This document shows positions 9,944 to 19,812 of a stretch of 64,000 bases of DNA, in pieces. A program made the position numbers and the translations under genes. The DNA is taken from NCBI GenBank assembly GCA_021325495.1, contig JAJPGZ010000002.1, positions 248,001 to 312,000 of the forward strand, in the 5' to 3' direction. The DNA comes from Spartobacteria bacterium. Lineage in GTDB: Bacteria > Verrucomicrobiota > Verrucomicrobiia > Chthoniobacterales > UBA10450. The notes beneath the pieces were generated by a model that saw nothing but the letters and a program-made list of their open reading frames with translations, searched no databases and was not told the DNA's origin. Every line of letters begins with the position of its first letter. Positions within the stretch are counted from its first letter, which is position 1.

Positions 9944-12331
9944 TCATTGATACACAATTTTCGGCGGCGGCCCGTTCGCCAACTTCTGGAAGCGCGGATT
10001 ATTGCGCAGCGGGTCCCATTGCCAATCTTTCAAGATGATCTGATTCGGACCGGCCGGCGCGGTCATGCGCTTTTCCAGTAAATCGACCGCCTTCTCTTCC
10101 TCACCGACTCGCCCGCAAATTTCGGCGAGGGCGACTTCGATCCCAGGACCGTCGACTGCATCTTTCGACGTGGGTAATAACTCGACCGCGCGCGTTCCTT
10201 CCGCGATCGCTTCCTCCTTTTGTCCGAGATAAGCGCAGATCAATCCCAATTGTGCGTGTCGCGTAGGGTCATCGGGCGCTCCGGCCAGCTCGCTACGCGC
10301 AAACGGCAGCTCCGCCTCGAAAAACGGCCGCGCTTTGTCTTTTTCGCCACGGGCCAGCGCGATCGTTCCGAGCAGAAACTTTTTTGTCGAGCGTGGGCCG
10401 CTCCACGATTCAAAAATGGTGGCCGGCGATTTTTCGATTGCTTGCGCAGCGCGGTCGAAATCGCGCTCCACCATGGCAACGAGATAAATGGCCAGCGTGT
10501 AAAAACCTGTTGAATCGTCGATTCCCTGATTGCGCGCGATACTCTCATTAACTTTCTCGGTGCTCCCGGTTAATTCGTAGTAGGCCCACGCCCAGGATTG
10601 CTCTTGCCCGAATTTTTCGAGCGGCCCGCCCGAAGCGAGATCGGCCGCGCGACGTTTCGCTCGTTCCGCCGCCGAAACCTGGCCGACGCTGTCCAAAGCG
10701 TTTGCGTAGCTGTCGACCATTCTCCAATTCAACGGGTCGAGCGAAATAGCGCGCTCCCAGTTCGCGATCCCCGCCCGGAACTGTCCGCGTTTCATCTGCA
10801 CATGGGCGACGCCGTAGTTAATTTCGACATCGTTAGGCGCGCCCTTTTTGGCCAGCTCGTACTCTTTCAACGCGGCATCGTAATCCCGCGCCACCCGCGC
10901 ATAATAAAATCCGAGCGCAATGTGGCCCTCCGCCAGATTCGGTTCCAAGCGCAAAGCTTCTTCCGCTTCCGCTCGTCCACGCTCTTTGTGCAGCGCCGAA
11001 GGATCGTAAAAGACCGCGATCCGGGAATGCAAAAGCGCAAGACGTGCGCGCGCCAGCGCGAACTTCGGATCGAGCGCGATCGCTTGATCGTAGTATCTCA
11101 CGCCTTCCTCCATTCGCTCCGCTGATGCCGCCGGCCGGCGTAACACTTCTGTTCCCTTTAAAAACAACGCATAAGCCTCAGCATTTGATGTCGATCTTTG
11201 CTCGATCCGCGACTTTTCTTCCTGGGTCAGCGTCGCATTGAGCGACGTTGCGATCTGTTGCGCAACTTCACTCTGCACCTTCAACAGGTCGATCAGCTGC
11301 CGATCGTACGTCTCGGCCCACAGATGCGCGTCCGTCGCCGCTTTGATCAATTGCACGTTCACGCGAATGGAATTGTCGATCTTTTGCACGCCTCCTTCGA
11401 GGATCCAGGCCACGCCCAGCTCGGCCGCGATCTTGCGCAACGATTTCGGATGCGCTTCGTACTGCGCCGTGGACGTGCGCGAGATCACTTTGAGCGAACC
11501 GATCTTCGCCAGCTGCGTCAGGATTTCATCCTGCAGCCCGCTCGCCAGAAACGCATTCTCCTTGTCCGCGCTTAAGTTTTCGAACGGCAAAACCGCGATG
11601 CCTTGTTCGTTAGGCGGATTCGCGTGCGATCGCGCGAACCAGAACACGATTGCTGCTAAGATCGACAATGTCACTCCGGCGATGATGGCGAGTCGTTGCC
11701 GTTTCGCTTTGCGCGCACGCAAGATCATCGCTAGCACCGCTTGCGGCACGTCCGCGTTGCCGATTTCGCTGTCGTAAAGATTGAACAAACCAAGCCGGAC
11801 GCCGTGCTTCACTTCGACTTCACCGACTTCGTGCAGCTTCGGTTTCCATTCGCCTATCTCCGCGAGGTCGTTCGCCGCGCGCGCCGAAAGCAGAATGTGT
11901 CCGCCGTCACCACAACTCATGACGCGCTGCGCCATGTTTACACCCGCGCCGGCGAGATTCGGCCGATCGTCCACGTGCGAAATGTTTTCGACCGGTCCGC
12001 TATGAATTCCCATTCGGACTTGAAACGAATTTTTTTCCTTTAGAGCGCGCGCAATCGCCATCGCGCAACGCACTGGGGCATCCGGTGTCGTGAAAAATGC
12101 GAGCACCATTCCGTCGCCGGTGGGAAATCGCATCAGCTTCCCAGCCACGTCCGCCGCACGAAATGCATCCGTGTCGCGGACGATGTGATTCAGTTCCGCC
12201 AGCCGCTCGCGTTGTTCGTTCGTCAGCAGTTTCGAATAGCCGACGACGTCGATGAACAAGACGTGACCAATCGCCACGGGCATCTCGTTAGGCGCAGCCG
12301 GCGTCGTGGTCGCAGATTCTGACGAATCCAT
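9944..12331 (-). CDS. Class III nucleotide cyclase with TolB-like domain and TPR repeats
   Basis: A 795-residue protein. The N-terminal cyclase domain contains FIDVVGYSKL, FPTGDGMVLAF and GVNMAQRVM, so both metal-binding Asp residues are seen. One membrane helix (about residues 216-236) follows. Next is a FlgO/TolB-like domain starting GIAVLPFENLSADKENAFLASGL, then several TPR repeats. The architecture matches the widespread 'adenylate cyclase + TPR' signalling proteins. ATP specificity is assumed, not shown. It lies upstream of the TonB receptor on the same strand, about 55 bases away, and may be cotranscribed. Confidence 0.9.
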   Translation of the reverse strand: MDSSESATTTPAAPNEMPVAIGHVLFIDVVGYSKLLTNEQRERLAELNHIVRDTDAFRAADVAGKLMRFPTGDGMVLAFFTTPDAPVRCAMAIARALKEKNSFQVRMGIHSGPVENISHVDDRPNLAGAGVNMAQRVMSCGDGGHILLSARAANDLAEIGEWKPKLHEVGEVEVKHGVRLGLFNLYDSEIGNADVPQAVLAMILRARKAKRQRLAIIAGVTLSILAAIVFWFARSHANPPNEQGIAVLPFENLSADKENAFLASGLQDEILTQLAKIGSLKVISRTSTAQYEAHPKSLRKIAAELGVAWILEGGVQKIDNSIRVNVQLIKAATDAHLWAETYDRQLIDLLKVQSEVAQQIATSLNATLTQEEKSRIEQRSTSNAEAYALFLKGTEVLRRPAASAERMEEGVRYYDQAIALDPKFALARARLALLHSRIAVFYDPSALHKERGRAEAEEALRLEPNLAEGHIALGFYYARVARDYDAALKEYELAKKGAPNDVEINYGVAHVQMKRGQFRAGIANWERAISLDPLNWRMVDSYANALDSVGQVSAAERAKRRAADLASGGPLEKFGQEQSWAWAYYELTGSTEKVNESIARNQGIDDSTGFYTLAIYLVAMVERDFDRAAQAIEKSPATIFESWSGPRSTKKFLLGTIALARGEKDKARPFFEAELPFARSELAGAPDDPTRHAQLGLICAYLGQKEEAIAEGTRAVELLPTSKDAVDGPGIEVALAEICGRVGEEEKAVDLLEKRMTAPAGPNQIILKDWQWDPLRNNPRFQKLANGPPPKIVYQ

Positions 12332-12432
12332 TTTCGAGGTGATCTGCGATTAATTGTGCCTCCTGCGACCGCGACCGGCAAGCAGCGAAGCCTTGTCCTC
12401 CGGGGCAAAACGGACGACAGAAAAGATCGACA

Positions 12433-15270
12433 ATGGGCACCCTCCGCATCCCTGTTTGCACCTACCGATTACAGCTCAATCGGCAGTTCACCTTCAATCA
12501 AGCGCGCGAGATTACTCCGTATTTGCGCTCGTTAGGCGTAAGCGATGCGTATGCTTCGCCGTATTTCCAGGCGCGCGCGGAAAGTTTGCACGGTTACGAC
12601 ATCACCGATCACAACACCCTCAACGCCGCCATCGGTTCGCGTGAAGAATACGATGCCTGGGTCGCCGAGCTGCACGCGCACGGCATGGGGCAGGTGCTCG
12701 ATTTCGTCCCGAACCACATGGGCATCGGTGAGCCGCTCAATCATTGGTGGATGGACGTGCTCGAGAACGGCCCGAGCTCGCCTTACGCAAAATATTTCGA
12801 CGTCGATTGGCGGCCGATCAAAAGCGATCTGCACGACAAAGTGCTATTGCCGATTCTCGGCGATCAATACGGACGCGTGCTCGAACGCGGCGAGCTCAAG
12901 GTGCACTTCGATGCCGGCGCGTTTTATCTGACGTATTACGAGCACCACTTCCCGATCGCGCCCGGCACCTACCGTTACATTCTGCAAATCGCGCTCGACC
13001 GGCTCGAGCCGCACAAAGACGAAGAGTTTTACGCGGAATTCCAAAGCATTCTCACGGCGCTCGATTATTTACCGCGCCGCACCGAGACCGATCCGGAAAA
13101 GATCGCCGAGCGGGCGCGCGAAAAAGAAATCATCAAACGCCGGCTCGTTAGGCGTTGCCAGGAAGCGCCCGAAGTTCAGCGCGCCATCGAAGAGGCGGTC
13201 GAGGAAATCAATGGGCGCGAAGGCGATGCGCGCAGCTTCGACAAGTTGGACGAATTGCTAAACGCGCAGGCCTATCGCCTCGCATTTTGGCGAGTGGCGG
13301 CGGAAGAAATTAATTACCGCCGTTTCTTCGATGTGAACGATCTTGCCGCCATCCGGCAGGAAGAGCCGGAGGTTTTTGAAGCGACGCACAAGTTACTTGT
13401 CGATCTTGTGCGAAGCGGCGCGGTCACGGGATTGCGCATCGATCATCCAGACGGCCTTTATTTGCCGCGCGAATATTTCGTGAAGTTGCAAAAGCGCTGC
13501 GCGGACGCGCTTGGCCTAACGAACCACGAGGATACTCGCGCCATTTATATGGCCGTGGAAAAAATTCTGATCGGCGACGAACCGCTCCGCGGGGACTGGC
13601 CGGTGCACGGTACAACCGGTTACGAGTTTGCCAGTCAGGTCGCGCAGTTGCTTGTCGATGAAACGGCGGAGGGCCCGATCACGAAAACGTTTCGCCGCTT
13701 CATCGGCCACTCGCTCCATTACGGCCATCTTGTTTACGCGAAGAAACGTCTCGTCATGCGGCTCGCGCTCGCGAACGACGTGAACGTTCTCGGGAACATG
13801 GTGGACCGACTGTCGGAACAAAACCGCTGGTTCCGCGATTTCACTTTGCAAGCACTTGTCGTCGCGGTGCGCGAAACGATCGCATGCTTCCCCGTTTATC
13901 GCACTTATCTCGAACCGGGCCGGCCGGTGAGCGACGAAGATCGACAATTGATCGAGCGCGCGATCGCCACGGCGAAGCGCCGCAATCCCGGAATCGAAGC
14001 CTCGGTCTTCAATTTTGTGCGCGACGTGTTGCTGCTGCGCTTTGCCGAAAACGTCACCGCGAACGAGCGCGAGGATCAAACGAATTTCGTTTTGAAATTT
14101 CAGCAGACGACCGCGCCGGTGATGGCGAAAGGCGTCGAGGACACGGTGTTTTATATTTTCAATCGGCTGGCGGCATTGAACGAAGTCGGCGGCGAGCCGC
14201 AGCAATTCGGTTCGGGCCTCTCCGTATTTCACCGACGCAACGAAGATCGACAACGTCATTGGCCGGCGTCAATGCTCACGACTTCGACGCACGACACGAA
14301 GCGGAGCGAAGACACGCGCGCGCGCATGCTCGCGATTTCAGAGATTCCGCAACCGTGGCGTCAATTTCTGCAACGCGCGCGCACGTTGAATCGCCGAATC
14401 AAAAAGCAATTCGAAGAGCTGGAAGGGCCGGACGCGAATGAAGAATATCTGCTGTATCAAACCTTACTCGGCACCTGGCCGATCGACGCCGGCGGCGCGG
14501 CGGAACGAAATGTTTCGCCGGAGTACGTCGCGCGCATCCAAGCCTACATGCACAAGGCGCTGAACGAGGCGAAACTGAACACGAGCTGGATCCAGCCTAA
14601 CGAAGAGTGGCTCGAGGCCACGCGCGATTTCATCGCCCGCATTCTCGATCCATCGCCGAAGAATCGTTTTCTCCCGCTGGTCTATCCGCTGGTCGAGGAA
14701 ATTGCGCGGCTCGGCGCCATCAATTCGCTCTCACAAACATTGCTCAAGCTCACGTCGCCCGGCGTGCCCGACATTTATCAAGGCAACGAAATCTGGGACT
14801 TCTCACTCGTCGATCCCGACAATCGCCGGCCGGTTGATTATGCGGCGCGGCGTAAAATGATCGACGGCCTAACGAGCGCGGCGCCGGAAGAGTTGCTGGC
14901 GCGATGGCCCGATGGCCGCATCAAAATGTTTCTGACGCAGCGATTGCTGCAATTCCGAAATGAACATGTCGATCTTTTCGCGCGCGGAGAATATTTGGCG
15001 CTGAGTGCGCGTGGCACCTTTGCGGATTGCGTCGTTTCTTTCGCGCGACGGCTCGATCAACAAATGATCGTCGTGATCGCGCCGCGACTTTCGTCGCGTG
15101 TTGGTTTTCCGACGATCGGCGAAAAATGGCAGGACACAGTTATCGATCTTCCATTCGAATACGCGCGCGACATTTTCACCGGTCGCGAAATTCACGCGCA
15201 AGATCGACAACTACATTTGCGCGACGCACTCGCTGTCTTGCCCTTCGCCGCCCTAACGAACGCGAGCTGA
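12433..15270 (+). CDS. treY: Malto-oligosyltrehalose synthase
   Basis: A 945-residue GH13 enzyme converting the reducing end of maltodextrin to a trehalosyl unit, as part of the TreY/TreZ route to trehalose. The N-terminus IPVCTYRLQLNRQFTF and the catalytic-core element QVLDFVPNHMGI are diagnostic. The usual C-terminal element PGVPDIYQGNE is present. treZ is not in the window. A copy of the 10-mer motif (12423-12433) abuts the start so that its last A is the A of ATG, which leaves no classical Shine-Dalgarno sequence at the usual distance. Confidence 0.95.
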   Translation: MGTLRIPVCTYRLQLNRQFTFNQAREITPYLRSLGVSDAYASPYFQARAESLHGYDITDHNTLNAAIGSREEYDAWVAELHAHGMGQVLDFVPNHMGIGEPLNHWWMDVLENGPSSPYAKYFDVDWRPIKSDLHDKVLLPILGDQYGRVLERGELKVHFDAGAFYLTYYEHHFPIAPGTYRYILQIALDRLEPHKDEEFYAEFQSILTALDYLPRRTETDPEKIAERAREKEIIKRRLVRRCQEAPEVQRAIEEAVEEINGREGDARSFDKLDELLNAQAYRLAFWRVAAEEINYRRFFDVNDLAAIRQEEPEVFEATHKLLVDLVRSGAVTGLRIDHPDGLYLPREYFVKLQKRCADALGLTNHEDTRAIYMAVEKILIGDEPLRGDWPVHGTTGYEFASQVAQLLVDETAEGPITKTFRRFIGHSLHYGHLVYAKKRLVMRLALANDVNVLGNMVDRLSEQNRWFRDFTLQALVVAVRETIACFPVYRTYLEPGRPVSDEDRQLIERAIATAKRRNPGIEASVFNFVRDVLLLRFAENVTANEREDQTNFVLKFQQTTAPVMAKGVEDTVFYIFNRLAALNEVGGEPQQFGSGLSVFHRRNEDRQRHWPASMLTTSTHDTKRSEDTRARMLAISEIPQPWRQFLQRARTLNRRIKKQFEELEGPDANEEYLLYQTLLGTWPIDAGGAAERNVSPEYVARIQAYMHKALNEAKLNTSWIQPNEEWLEATRDFIARILDPSPKNRFLPLVYPLVEEIARLGAINSLSQTLLKLTSPGVPDIYQGNEIWDFSLVDPDNRRPVDYAARRKMIDGLTSAAPEELLARWPDGRIKMFLTQRLLQFRNEHVDLFARGEYLALSARGTFADCVVSFARRLDQQMIVVIAPRLSSRVGFPTIGEKWQDTVIDLPFEYARDIFTGREIHAQDRQLHLRDALAVLPFAALTNAS

Positions 15271-15272
15271 GT

Positions 15273-15336
15273 TGTGGCGGCAGCCGTCCTCGGCTGCGGA
15301 ATTTACGCACTCGCAGGCGAGACGCCTGCCACCACA
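15273..15336. repeat. Palindromic dispersed element, copy 1
   Basis: Outer arms TGTGGCGGCAG and CTGCCACCACA enclose two small hairpins, AGCCG/CGGCT and GCAGGCG/CGCCTGC. The same structure recurs at 40734-40792 inside a permease gene, so this is a dispersed family. Here it lies between the convergent treY and M50-like genes, where it could also fold as a terminator-like hairpin. Confidence 0.85.
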
Positions 15337-15346
15337 GCGCAGAACG

Positions 15347-16171
15347 TCAGTTGATCGGGTGCGCCCCGCGTTTGAACTTGTCGATCATCGCAAAAACCCA
15401 GTGCGAGAAATTGCTGATGTTCTTCCCCACATCGGCGCCGAAGCTGGCGAAAGTGATTTGCGGCGACGCGATGACGAGCAGCACGCTAAGCAAGAGCACG
15501 TTCATCAAATAAATCACGACGAGCGAGAAGAACGTGCCGTGGTCGATGAGATCGCTCTGCTTTTTTGGAATCATCCAGAGCGTGAAGGTGAAATGGAACG
15601 CCCAGGTCACGCCGATGATGGCGTAGAGCCAGCGCCCATGCGGCTGCATATTAAAAACGAGGGTAAGCGCGCCGTAGGCGAGAATGGCGAGAATGCTGTA
15701 GAGCGGGAAAAAATATGGCGCGAGCGCGATCCAAAAATTCGTGCGGCTGGCGATGATGTGCCCGCCATCGCGACTCACGCGAATGCGGCTGACGCGTCCG
15801 CCCATCAACCAAACCCAGAGTGCGTGGGTCAGTTCGTGGCCGAAGACGTAGAGAATGATCGGCCGGGGCAAACCGAAAAAGGCGATGAGCCACAGGACTA
15901 CGCCTAACGAGAAGAACCAAAATTCTTCCGCGGCCCAGAGGCGCTGGGTCAAAGCCGCGCGCGCGAAAGAGGTAAAAAATGTTTGCGTGAGAATGATGCA
16001 GACCGGCAGCAGAAAAATCGCGACCACAAATTTTACCCATCGCGTCGGCACCATCATCGGCATCGGGTCGGGGCGTCGTCGCGTCGTCGGCACCACGTAA
16101 GGCACGACCTTTACGTTGCGATGCGAGCGGCGGCGACGAATAGATGTCGATCTTCGGTGCGCGTGGTCCAA
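15347..16171 (-). CDS. M50-like integral membrane metalloprotease
   Basis: About 274 residues with several membrane segments and FGHELTHALWVW, an HExxH zinc motif embedded in a hydrophobic helix as in site-2-type proteases. A second conserved Asp motif is not clearly seen, so activity is unproven. The arginine-rich first 45 residues are unusual. A start at the internal MPMMVPTRW would give a cleaner membrane protein. The 10-mer copy at 16144 falls in the arginine-rich stretch. Confidence 0.65.
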   Translation of the reverse strand: MDHAHRRSTSIRRRRSHRNVKVVPYVVPTTRRRPDPMPMMVPTRWVKFVVAIFLLPVCIILTQTFFTSFARAALTQRLWAAEEFWFFSLGVVLWLIAFFGLPRPIILYVFGHELTHALWVWLMGGRVSRIRVSRDGGHIIASRTNFWIALAPYFFPLYSILAILAYGALTLVFNMQPHGRWLYAIIGVTWAFHFTFTLWMIPKKQSDLIDHGTFFSLVVIYLMNVLLLSVLLVIASPQITFASFGADVGKNISNFSHWVFAMIDKFKRGAHPIN

Positions 16172-16229
16172 AATCGGCGAAATCCCTCTGCCGATTTACG
16201 CAGATTCGAGCCGATTTGGGAAACGGAAA

Positions 16230-16580
16230 TTAAAGTCGCCTAACATCGGGCAGGCCGAGCTCTTTCCGCTTTTGCGCGAGATACTCGATGTATTGCTTGC
16301 CCGTTTTCTGTTTTTTCCAAAGCGAAATGCGCCATTTCCAATATTCCCGCCAGTTCGCTTTTCCCGATTGCGGATGCTCGCCGCGTTTTTCGCGAGCGAG
16401 TTCGAGATCGATCGACGTGAACATCCATTTCTGTCCGCGCGCGGTGGTGGTCGTTCGAGATTTCGACGACGAAGAGTGAAACGATTTTGGGACTGGCGAG
16501 TAGAGCCAGCGGCAGCTCGTCAGCAACGCGAGCGCGATAAGCGCGATGATTAACCTCACACCTAACGAATCGTCGCTCAC
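16230..16580 (-). CDS. Small putative lipoprotein, unknown function
   Basis: A 116-residue protein with an N-terminal hydrophobic stretch and lipobox-like LALLTSC, followed by a Ser/Thr-rich spacer and a basic C-terminal region (YWKWRISLWKKQKTG). No family is recognised. It lies downstream of efp on the same strand. Confidence 0.6.
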   Translation of the reverse strand: MSDDSLGVRLIIALIALALLTSCRWLYSPVPKSFHSSSSKSRTTTTARGQKWMFTSIDLELAREKRGEHPQSGKANWREYWKWRISLWKKQKTGKQYIEYLAQKRKELGLPDVRRL

Positions 16581-16612
16581 GCCGCGATTGCGCGCAAGAT
16601 CGACAATCGAAT

Positions 16613-17170
16613 TTATGCCCGCCCCATGTAAGTGCGATTGCGCGTGTCGATCTTGATCGTCTCGCCTTCCTTGATGAAGAGCGGGACGTTGATCGTCATA
16701 CCGGTCTCGAGCTTCGCCGGCTTGGTCACGTTGCTCGCGGTGTCGCCGCGCACGCCTTCGGCCGACTCGATCACTTTCAAGCTCACCGACGGCGGCAATT
16801 CCACCTGCACCGCTTTGCCTTCGGCGAACAAAACCTGGACGCGCAAATTTTCGACGAGGTAATCTTTCGCGTCGCCTAACAAACCTTCGTCGAGATCGAT
16901 CGTGTCGTAGGTTTCGGGATCGATGAAGTGAAAACCGGTGCCGTCCTTGTAACTGAACTCGACATCGCGGCGGTCGATATCGACCAGCTCGACTTTGTCG
17001 GTCGAACCGAAACGCACATCCGCGCTTTTGCCGGTATTGATGTAACGAATGATCGCCTGCACAAACGCGCGCAGATTTCCCGGCGTGCGATGATGCACCT
17101 CGAGCACAATGGCGGTGTTGCCGTTGTATTTTATCGCTTGCCCTTTGCGGAGATCGTTCGCGGCAGCCAT
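16613..17170 (-). CDS. efp: Translation elongation factor P
   Basis: A 185-residue, three-domain EF-P that rescues ribosomes at polyproline stretches. The N-terminal KOW-like domain is followed by two OB domains ending TIKIDTRNRTYMGRA. The functional loop reads HHRTPGNLRAF. The position that is Lys34 in E. coli EF-P (VKPGKGQAF) is Asn32 here. The canonical lysine or arginine modification site is therefore missing. Two 10-mer motifs lie at the 3' end (16644) and just beyond the stop (16596). Confidence 0.93.
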   Translation of the reverse strand: MAAANDLRKGQAIKYNGNTAIVLEVHHRTPGNLRAFVQAIIRYINTGKSADVRFGSTDKVELVDIDRRDVEFSYKDGTGFHFIDPETYDTIDLDEGLLGDAKDYLVENLRVQVLFAEGKAVQVELPPSVSLKVIESAEGVRGDTASNVTKPAKLETGMTINVPLFIKEGETIKIDTRNRTYMGRA

Positions 17171-17193
17171 GGAGCGCGGACTGTTACACGAGC

Positions 17194-18165
17194 TTACAAC
17201 AACTTCAAGCGCGTCAGGTCCTGTGAATCGACAATACCGACCGGCACGTTTTCATCATCGACCACGACCAGATCGTCGATGCGATGACGCTGGAGCAAAC
17301 TGAGAACTTCGACTGCGAGTTTGTCTTTGTGCACCGTCACCGGATTCAACGTCATGAGATCGGCTACGACCCGTTCGCCGATACGCGGATCGTTCGGAAA
17401 ATGCCGCGCGAAATCGCCGTGCGTAAAAATTCCGGCAAGATGTCGATCTTCGCCGGCCACGACCGCGGCGCCCGCACGCACCGCGGTCATCGCTTTCAAA
17501 ACATCGCGGATCATCGCGTCCGGCCTAACGACTGCCATCGCACTTGCCGGCCGCATCACCTGATGCACGCGCATAAGCAGACTCCGCCCGATCATTCCGG
17601 CGGGATGAAATTTCGCGAAGTCCTCTTTGTCGAATCCGCGCGCTTCGAGCAACACCATCGCGAGCGCGTCACCGAGCGCGAGCATCACGGTCGTGCTCGA
17701 AGTCGGCGCAAGATTCAGCGGACACGCTTCCTGTTCGATGTTCACATCGAGAAATACGTGCGCGTTTTGCGCGAGCGTCGATTGCGCCTCGCCGCAGAGC
17801 GCGATCACCTTCACCTGAAATCGCGCGATCGCCGGCAGAATGCGAAGCAATTCCTCCGTCTCGCCGCTCGCGCTCAACGCCAGCACAACATCGCCATCGG
17901 CCACCATCCCGAGATCGCCATGCATCGCATTCGCGGAATCGAGCACGACCGCCGGCGAACCGGTGCTCGTTAACGTCGCCGCAATCTTCGCTCCCACGTT
18001 TCCCGATTTCCCCACGCCGAGAACAACGATCTTCCCGCGCGCATCGACCGCGTCCTTCAGTAACGCGACCGCGCGCGAAAATTCCTCGCCCAGGCGATCG
18101 CGCAGCCTTTGCAGCTCGAAGATTTCGACATCGAGCACGCGTTTGGCCTTCTCAAGGTAGTCCAT
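17194..18165 (-). CDS. kdsD: Arabinose-5-phosphate isomerase (KpsF/GutQ family)
   Basis: A 324-residue SIS-domain sugar isomerase with tandem CBS domains. It converts ribulose-5-phosphate to arabinose-5-phosphate for KDO in LPS. Signatures are VLGVGKSGNVGAKIAATLTS, HGDLGMV, SASGETEE and the CBS pair at the C-terminus. ATG 18165 (MDYLEKAK) is chosen; the frame extends upstream but without family resemblance. It sits upstream of efp on the same strand and is divergent from a small secreted protein. Confidence 0.93.
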   Translation of the reverse strand: MDYLEKAKRVLDVEIFELQRLRDRLGEEFSRAVALLKDAVDARGKIVVLGVGKSGNVGAKIAATLTSTGSPAVVLDSANAMHGDLGMVADGDVVLALSASGETEELLRILPAIARFQVKVIALCGEAQSTLAQNAHVFLDVNIEQEACPLNLAPTSSTTVMLALGDALAMVLLEARGFDKEDFAKFHPAGMIGRSLLMRVHQVMRPASAMAVVRPDAMIRDVLKAMTAVRAGAAVVAGEDRHLAGIFTHGDFARHFPNDPRIGERVVADLMTLNPVTVHKDKLAVEVLSLLQRHRIDDLVVVDDENVPVGIVDSQDLTRLKLL

Positions 18166-18239
18166 CGTCTGGTAACTGTGCGCTGTGGCGTTGGAACCGG
18201 CAAGGTCTGGCGCCTGACTTAACCTAAAGAGAAACGGCC

Positions 18240-18551
18240 ATGAAAACACTACTGCCGGTCCGGCTCGGACTGTCGATGTCGATCTTACTCGCGTTTGCGT
18301 TTGCCCTCAGCGCATCCGCGCAAACGTTTACCACCACCACCAAAGCGAAGAAGGAAACGAAAACGCAACAACGCGTGCCGCTGGCCAAGCGCGAACCGCA
18401 AGGCGCATTGCAGCGCGCCGCTCGTGGCGGAAATCCGTTGCAGATGCTCAACCCGAAGGCGCCCGCGCAATACGGCACCGCCGCCGACAGCCTCGCTTAC
18501 GACGAGAGCGGCAAATGGCGCGGCATTAAATTGTTCGAGATCGTTTTCTAA
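18240..18551 (+). CDS. Small secreted protein, unknown
   Basis: 103 residues with a clear signal peptide (hydrophobic stretch ending ALSASAQT). The mature part is short, basic and Thr/Lys rich. No family recognised. The 10-mer motif at 18276 encodes MSIL inside the signal peptide. Confidence 0.6.
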   Translation: MKTLLPVRLGLSMSILLAFAFALSASAQTFTTTTKAKKETKTQQRVPLAKREPQGALQRAARGGNPLQMLNPKAPAQYGTAADSLAYDESGKWRGIKLFEIVF

Positions 18552-18558
18552 ATCTCCT

Positions 18559-18636
18559 CTGTCATCCCGATCGAAGTCGAGGGATCTCTCAGTAAGAGAT
18601 CAGTAAGAGATGTCTCGACTTCGCTCGACATGACAG
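18559..18636. repeat. Dispersed inverted repeat of the CTGTCATCCCGA...GAAGTCGAG type
   Basis: Arms CTGTCAT and ATGACAG flank related internal inverted segments (GAAGTCGAG against CTCGACTTC), with AGTAAGAGAT duplicated in the centre. This resembles the 'TGTCATCC...GAAGTCGA' intergenic repeat I recall from many environmental genomes. It separates two genes on the + strand. Confidence 0.8.
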
Positions 18637-18648
18637 GAATGGTTTCGC

Positions 18649-19812
18649 GTGAGCGAAGCCGCTGAAGCGCGTCCAACCGTCGCCTCCTATTGCGCGACGT
18701 TCCTCAAGCCGGAGATGCTGCACATCTATCGGCAGATCACGGCGCTCGAACGCGTTCGTCCAATCGTGATCGCGCAAAAGCGCGAATTCGAAAATCAATT
18801 TCCCTTCTCACCCGTTTACGTCGTCGGAAAACCGCCGACGCATTTTCTTCGCCGTTTCTGGCATCGGCAATTGCGGGACGAACCGTGGCAAATCTCCAAA
18901 ACCGAACTCGAATCGCTCTTGTCGATCTTGCGCAAGACCAACGCGCAACTGCTTCACATTTATTTCGGTCACATCGGCGTGCATTTGCTGCCGCTCATTC
19001 GCGCGTGGAAGAAACCAACCGTCGTTTCATTTCACGGCGCCGATGTTTTGGTCGATCTGCACAAGCTGGCCTATCGCCGCGCCACTATCGAGATGCTCGG
19101 ACTCGTCAAACGCGTCCTCGTCCGTTCCGATTCGTTAGGCAAGGCGATTGTCGATCTTGGCTGCGATCCGGCGAAGATCGACATCGTCCGCGCCGGAATT
19201 CCGCTGGACGAATTTGCATTTCGCGAACGCAACTTCCCAACTGACGGCGACTGGCGATTTCTTCAGGCCGGACGTTTGATCGAGAAAAAGGGATATCCGA
19301 CAACGCTGCGCGTGTTCGCGAAATTCGCCGCGCGTTTTCCAAGATCGACAATCACCATCGCGGGCGAAGGTCCCATGCTCGAAGAACTGCAAACGCGCGC
19401 GCGCGAGCTCGACATCGCGGATCGCGTTTCATTCGCCGGTTTCGTTTCGCAGAAAGCTTTGCGGGAGCTCTACTACGCTTCGCACATTTTCATTCATCCG
19501 AGCCAGACCGGCGCCGATGGAAATCAGGAAGGCGTTCCCAATTCGATGCTCGAAGCGATGGCGACCGGTCTTCCCGCTTTCGCGACCAAGCACGGCGGAA
19601 TTCCGGAAGCAATTGAGGATCGCGTGAGCGGCGTGCTGGTGAACGAGCGCGATCACGACGCGCTCGCATCCGCTTTGATCGACATCGTGCAAGATCGACA
19701 ACTACTCGCCGGAATGGCCCGCGCCGGATCTGATTCCGTTAGGCAAAAGTTCGACCAGCGCACGCAAGTGCGAACGCTCGAGGACGTTTACCTGCGCGCG
19801 ATGCGCGCGTAG
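18649..19812 (+). CDS. GT4-family glycosyltransferase
   Basis: A 387-residue GT-B enzyme. The N-terminal acceptor domain includes VSFHGADVLVDL. The C-terminal donor domain has the GRLIEKKG entry motif and EGVPNSMLEAMATGLP, the EX7E-type nucleotide-sugar site. Probable role in cell-surface polysaccharide synthesis; sugar unknown. It starts at GTG 18649 just after the repeat. Its 3' end overlaps the convergent next gene by 25 bases. Four motif copies lie inside. Confidence 0.88.
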   Translation: MSEAAEARPTVASYCATFLKPEMLHIYRQITALERVRPIVIAQKREFENQFPFSPVYVVGKPPTHFLRRFWHRQLRDEPWQISKTELESLLSILRKTNAQLLHIYFGHIGVHLLPLIRAWKKPTVVSFHGADVLVDLHKLAYRRATIEMLGLVKRVLVRSDSLGKAIVDLGCDPAKIDIVRAGIPLDEFAFRERNFPTDGDWRFLQAGRLIEKKGYPTTLRVFAKFAARFPRSTITIAGEGPMLEELQTRARELDIADRVSFAGFVSQKALRELYYASHIFIHPSQTGADGNQEGVPNSMLEAMATGLPAFATKHGGIPEAIEDRVSGVLVNERDHDALASALIDIVQDRQLLAGMARAGSDSVRQKFDQRTQVRTLEDVYLRAMRA

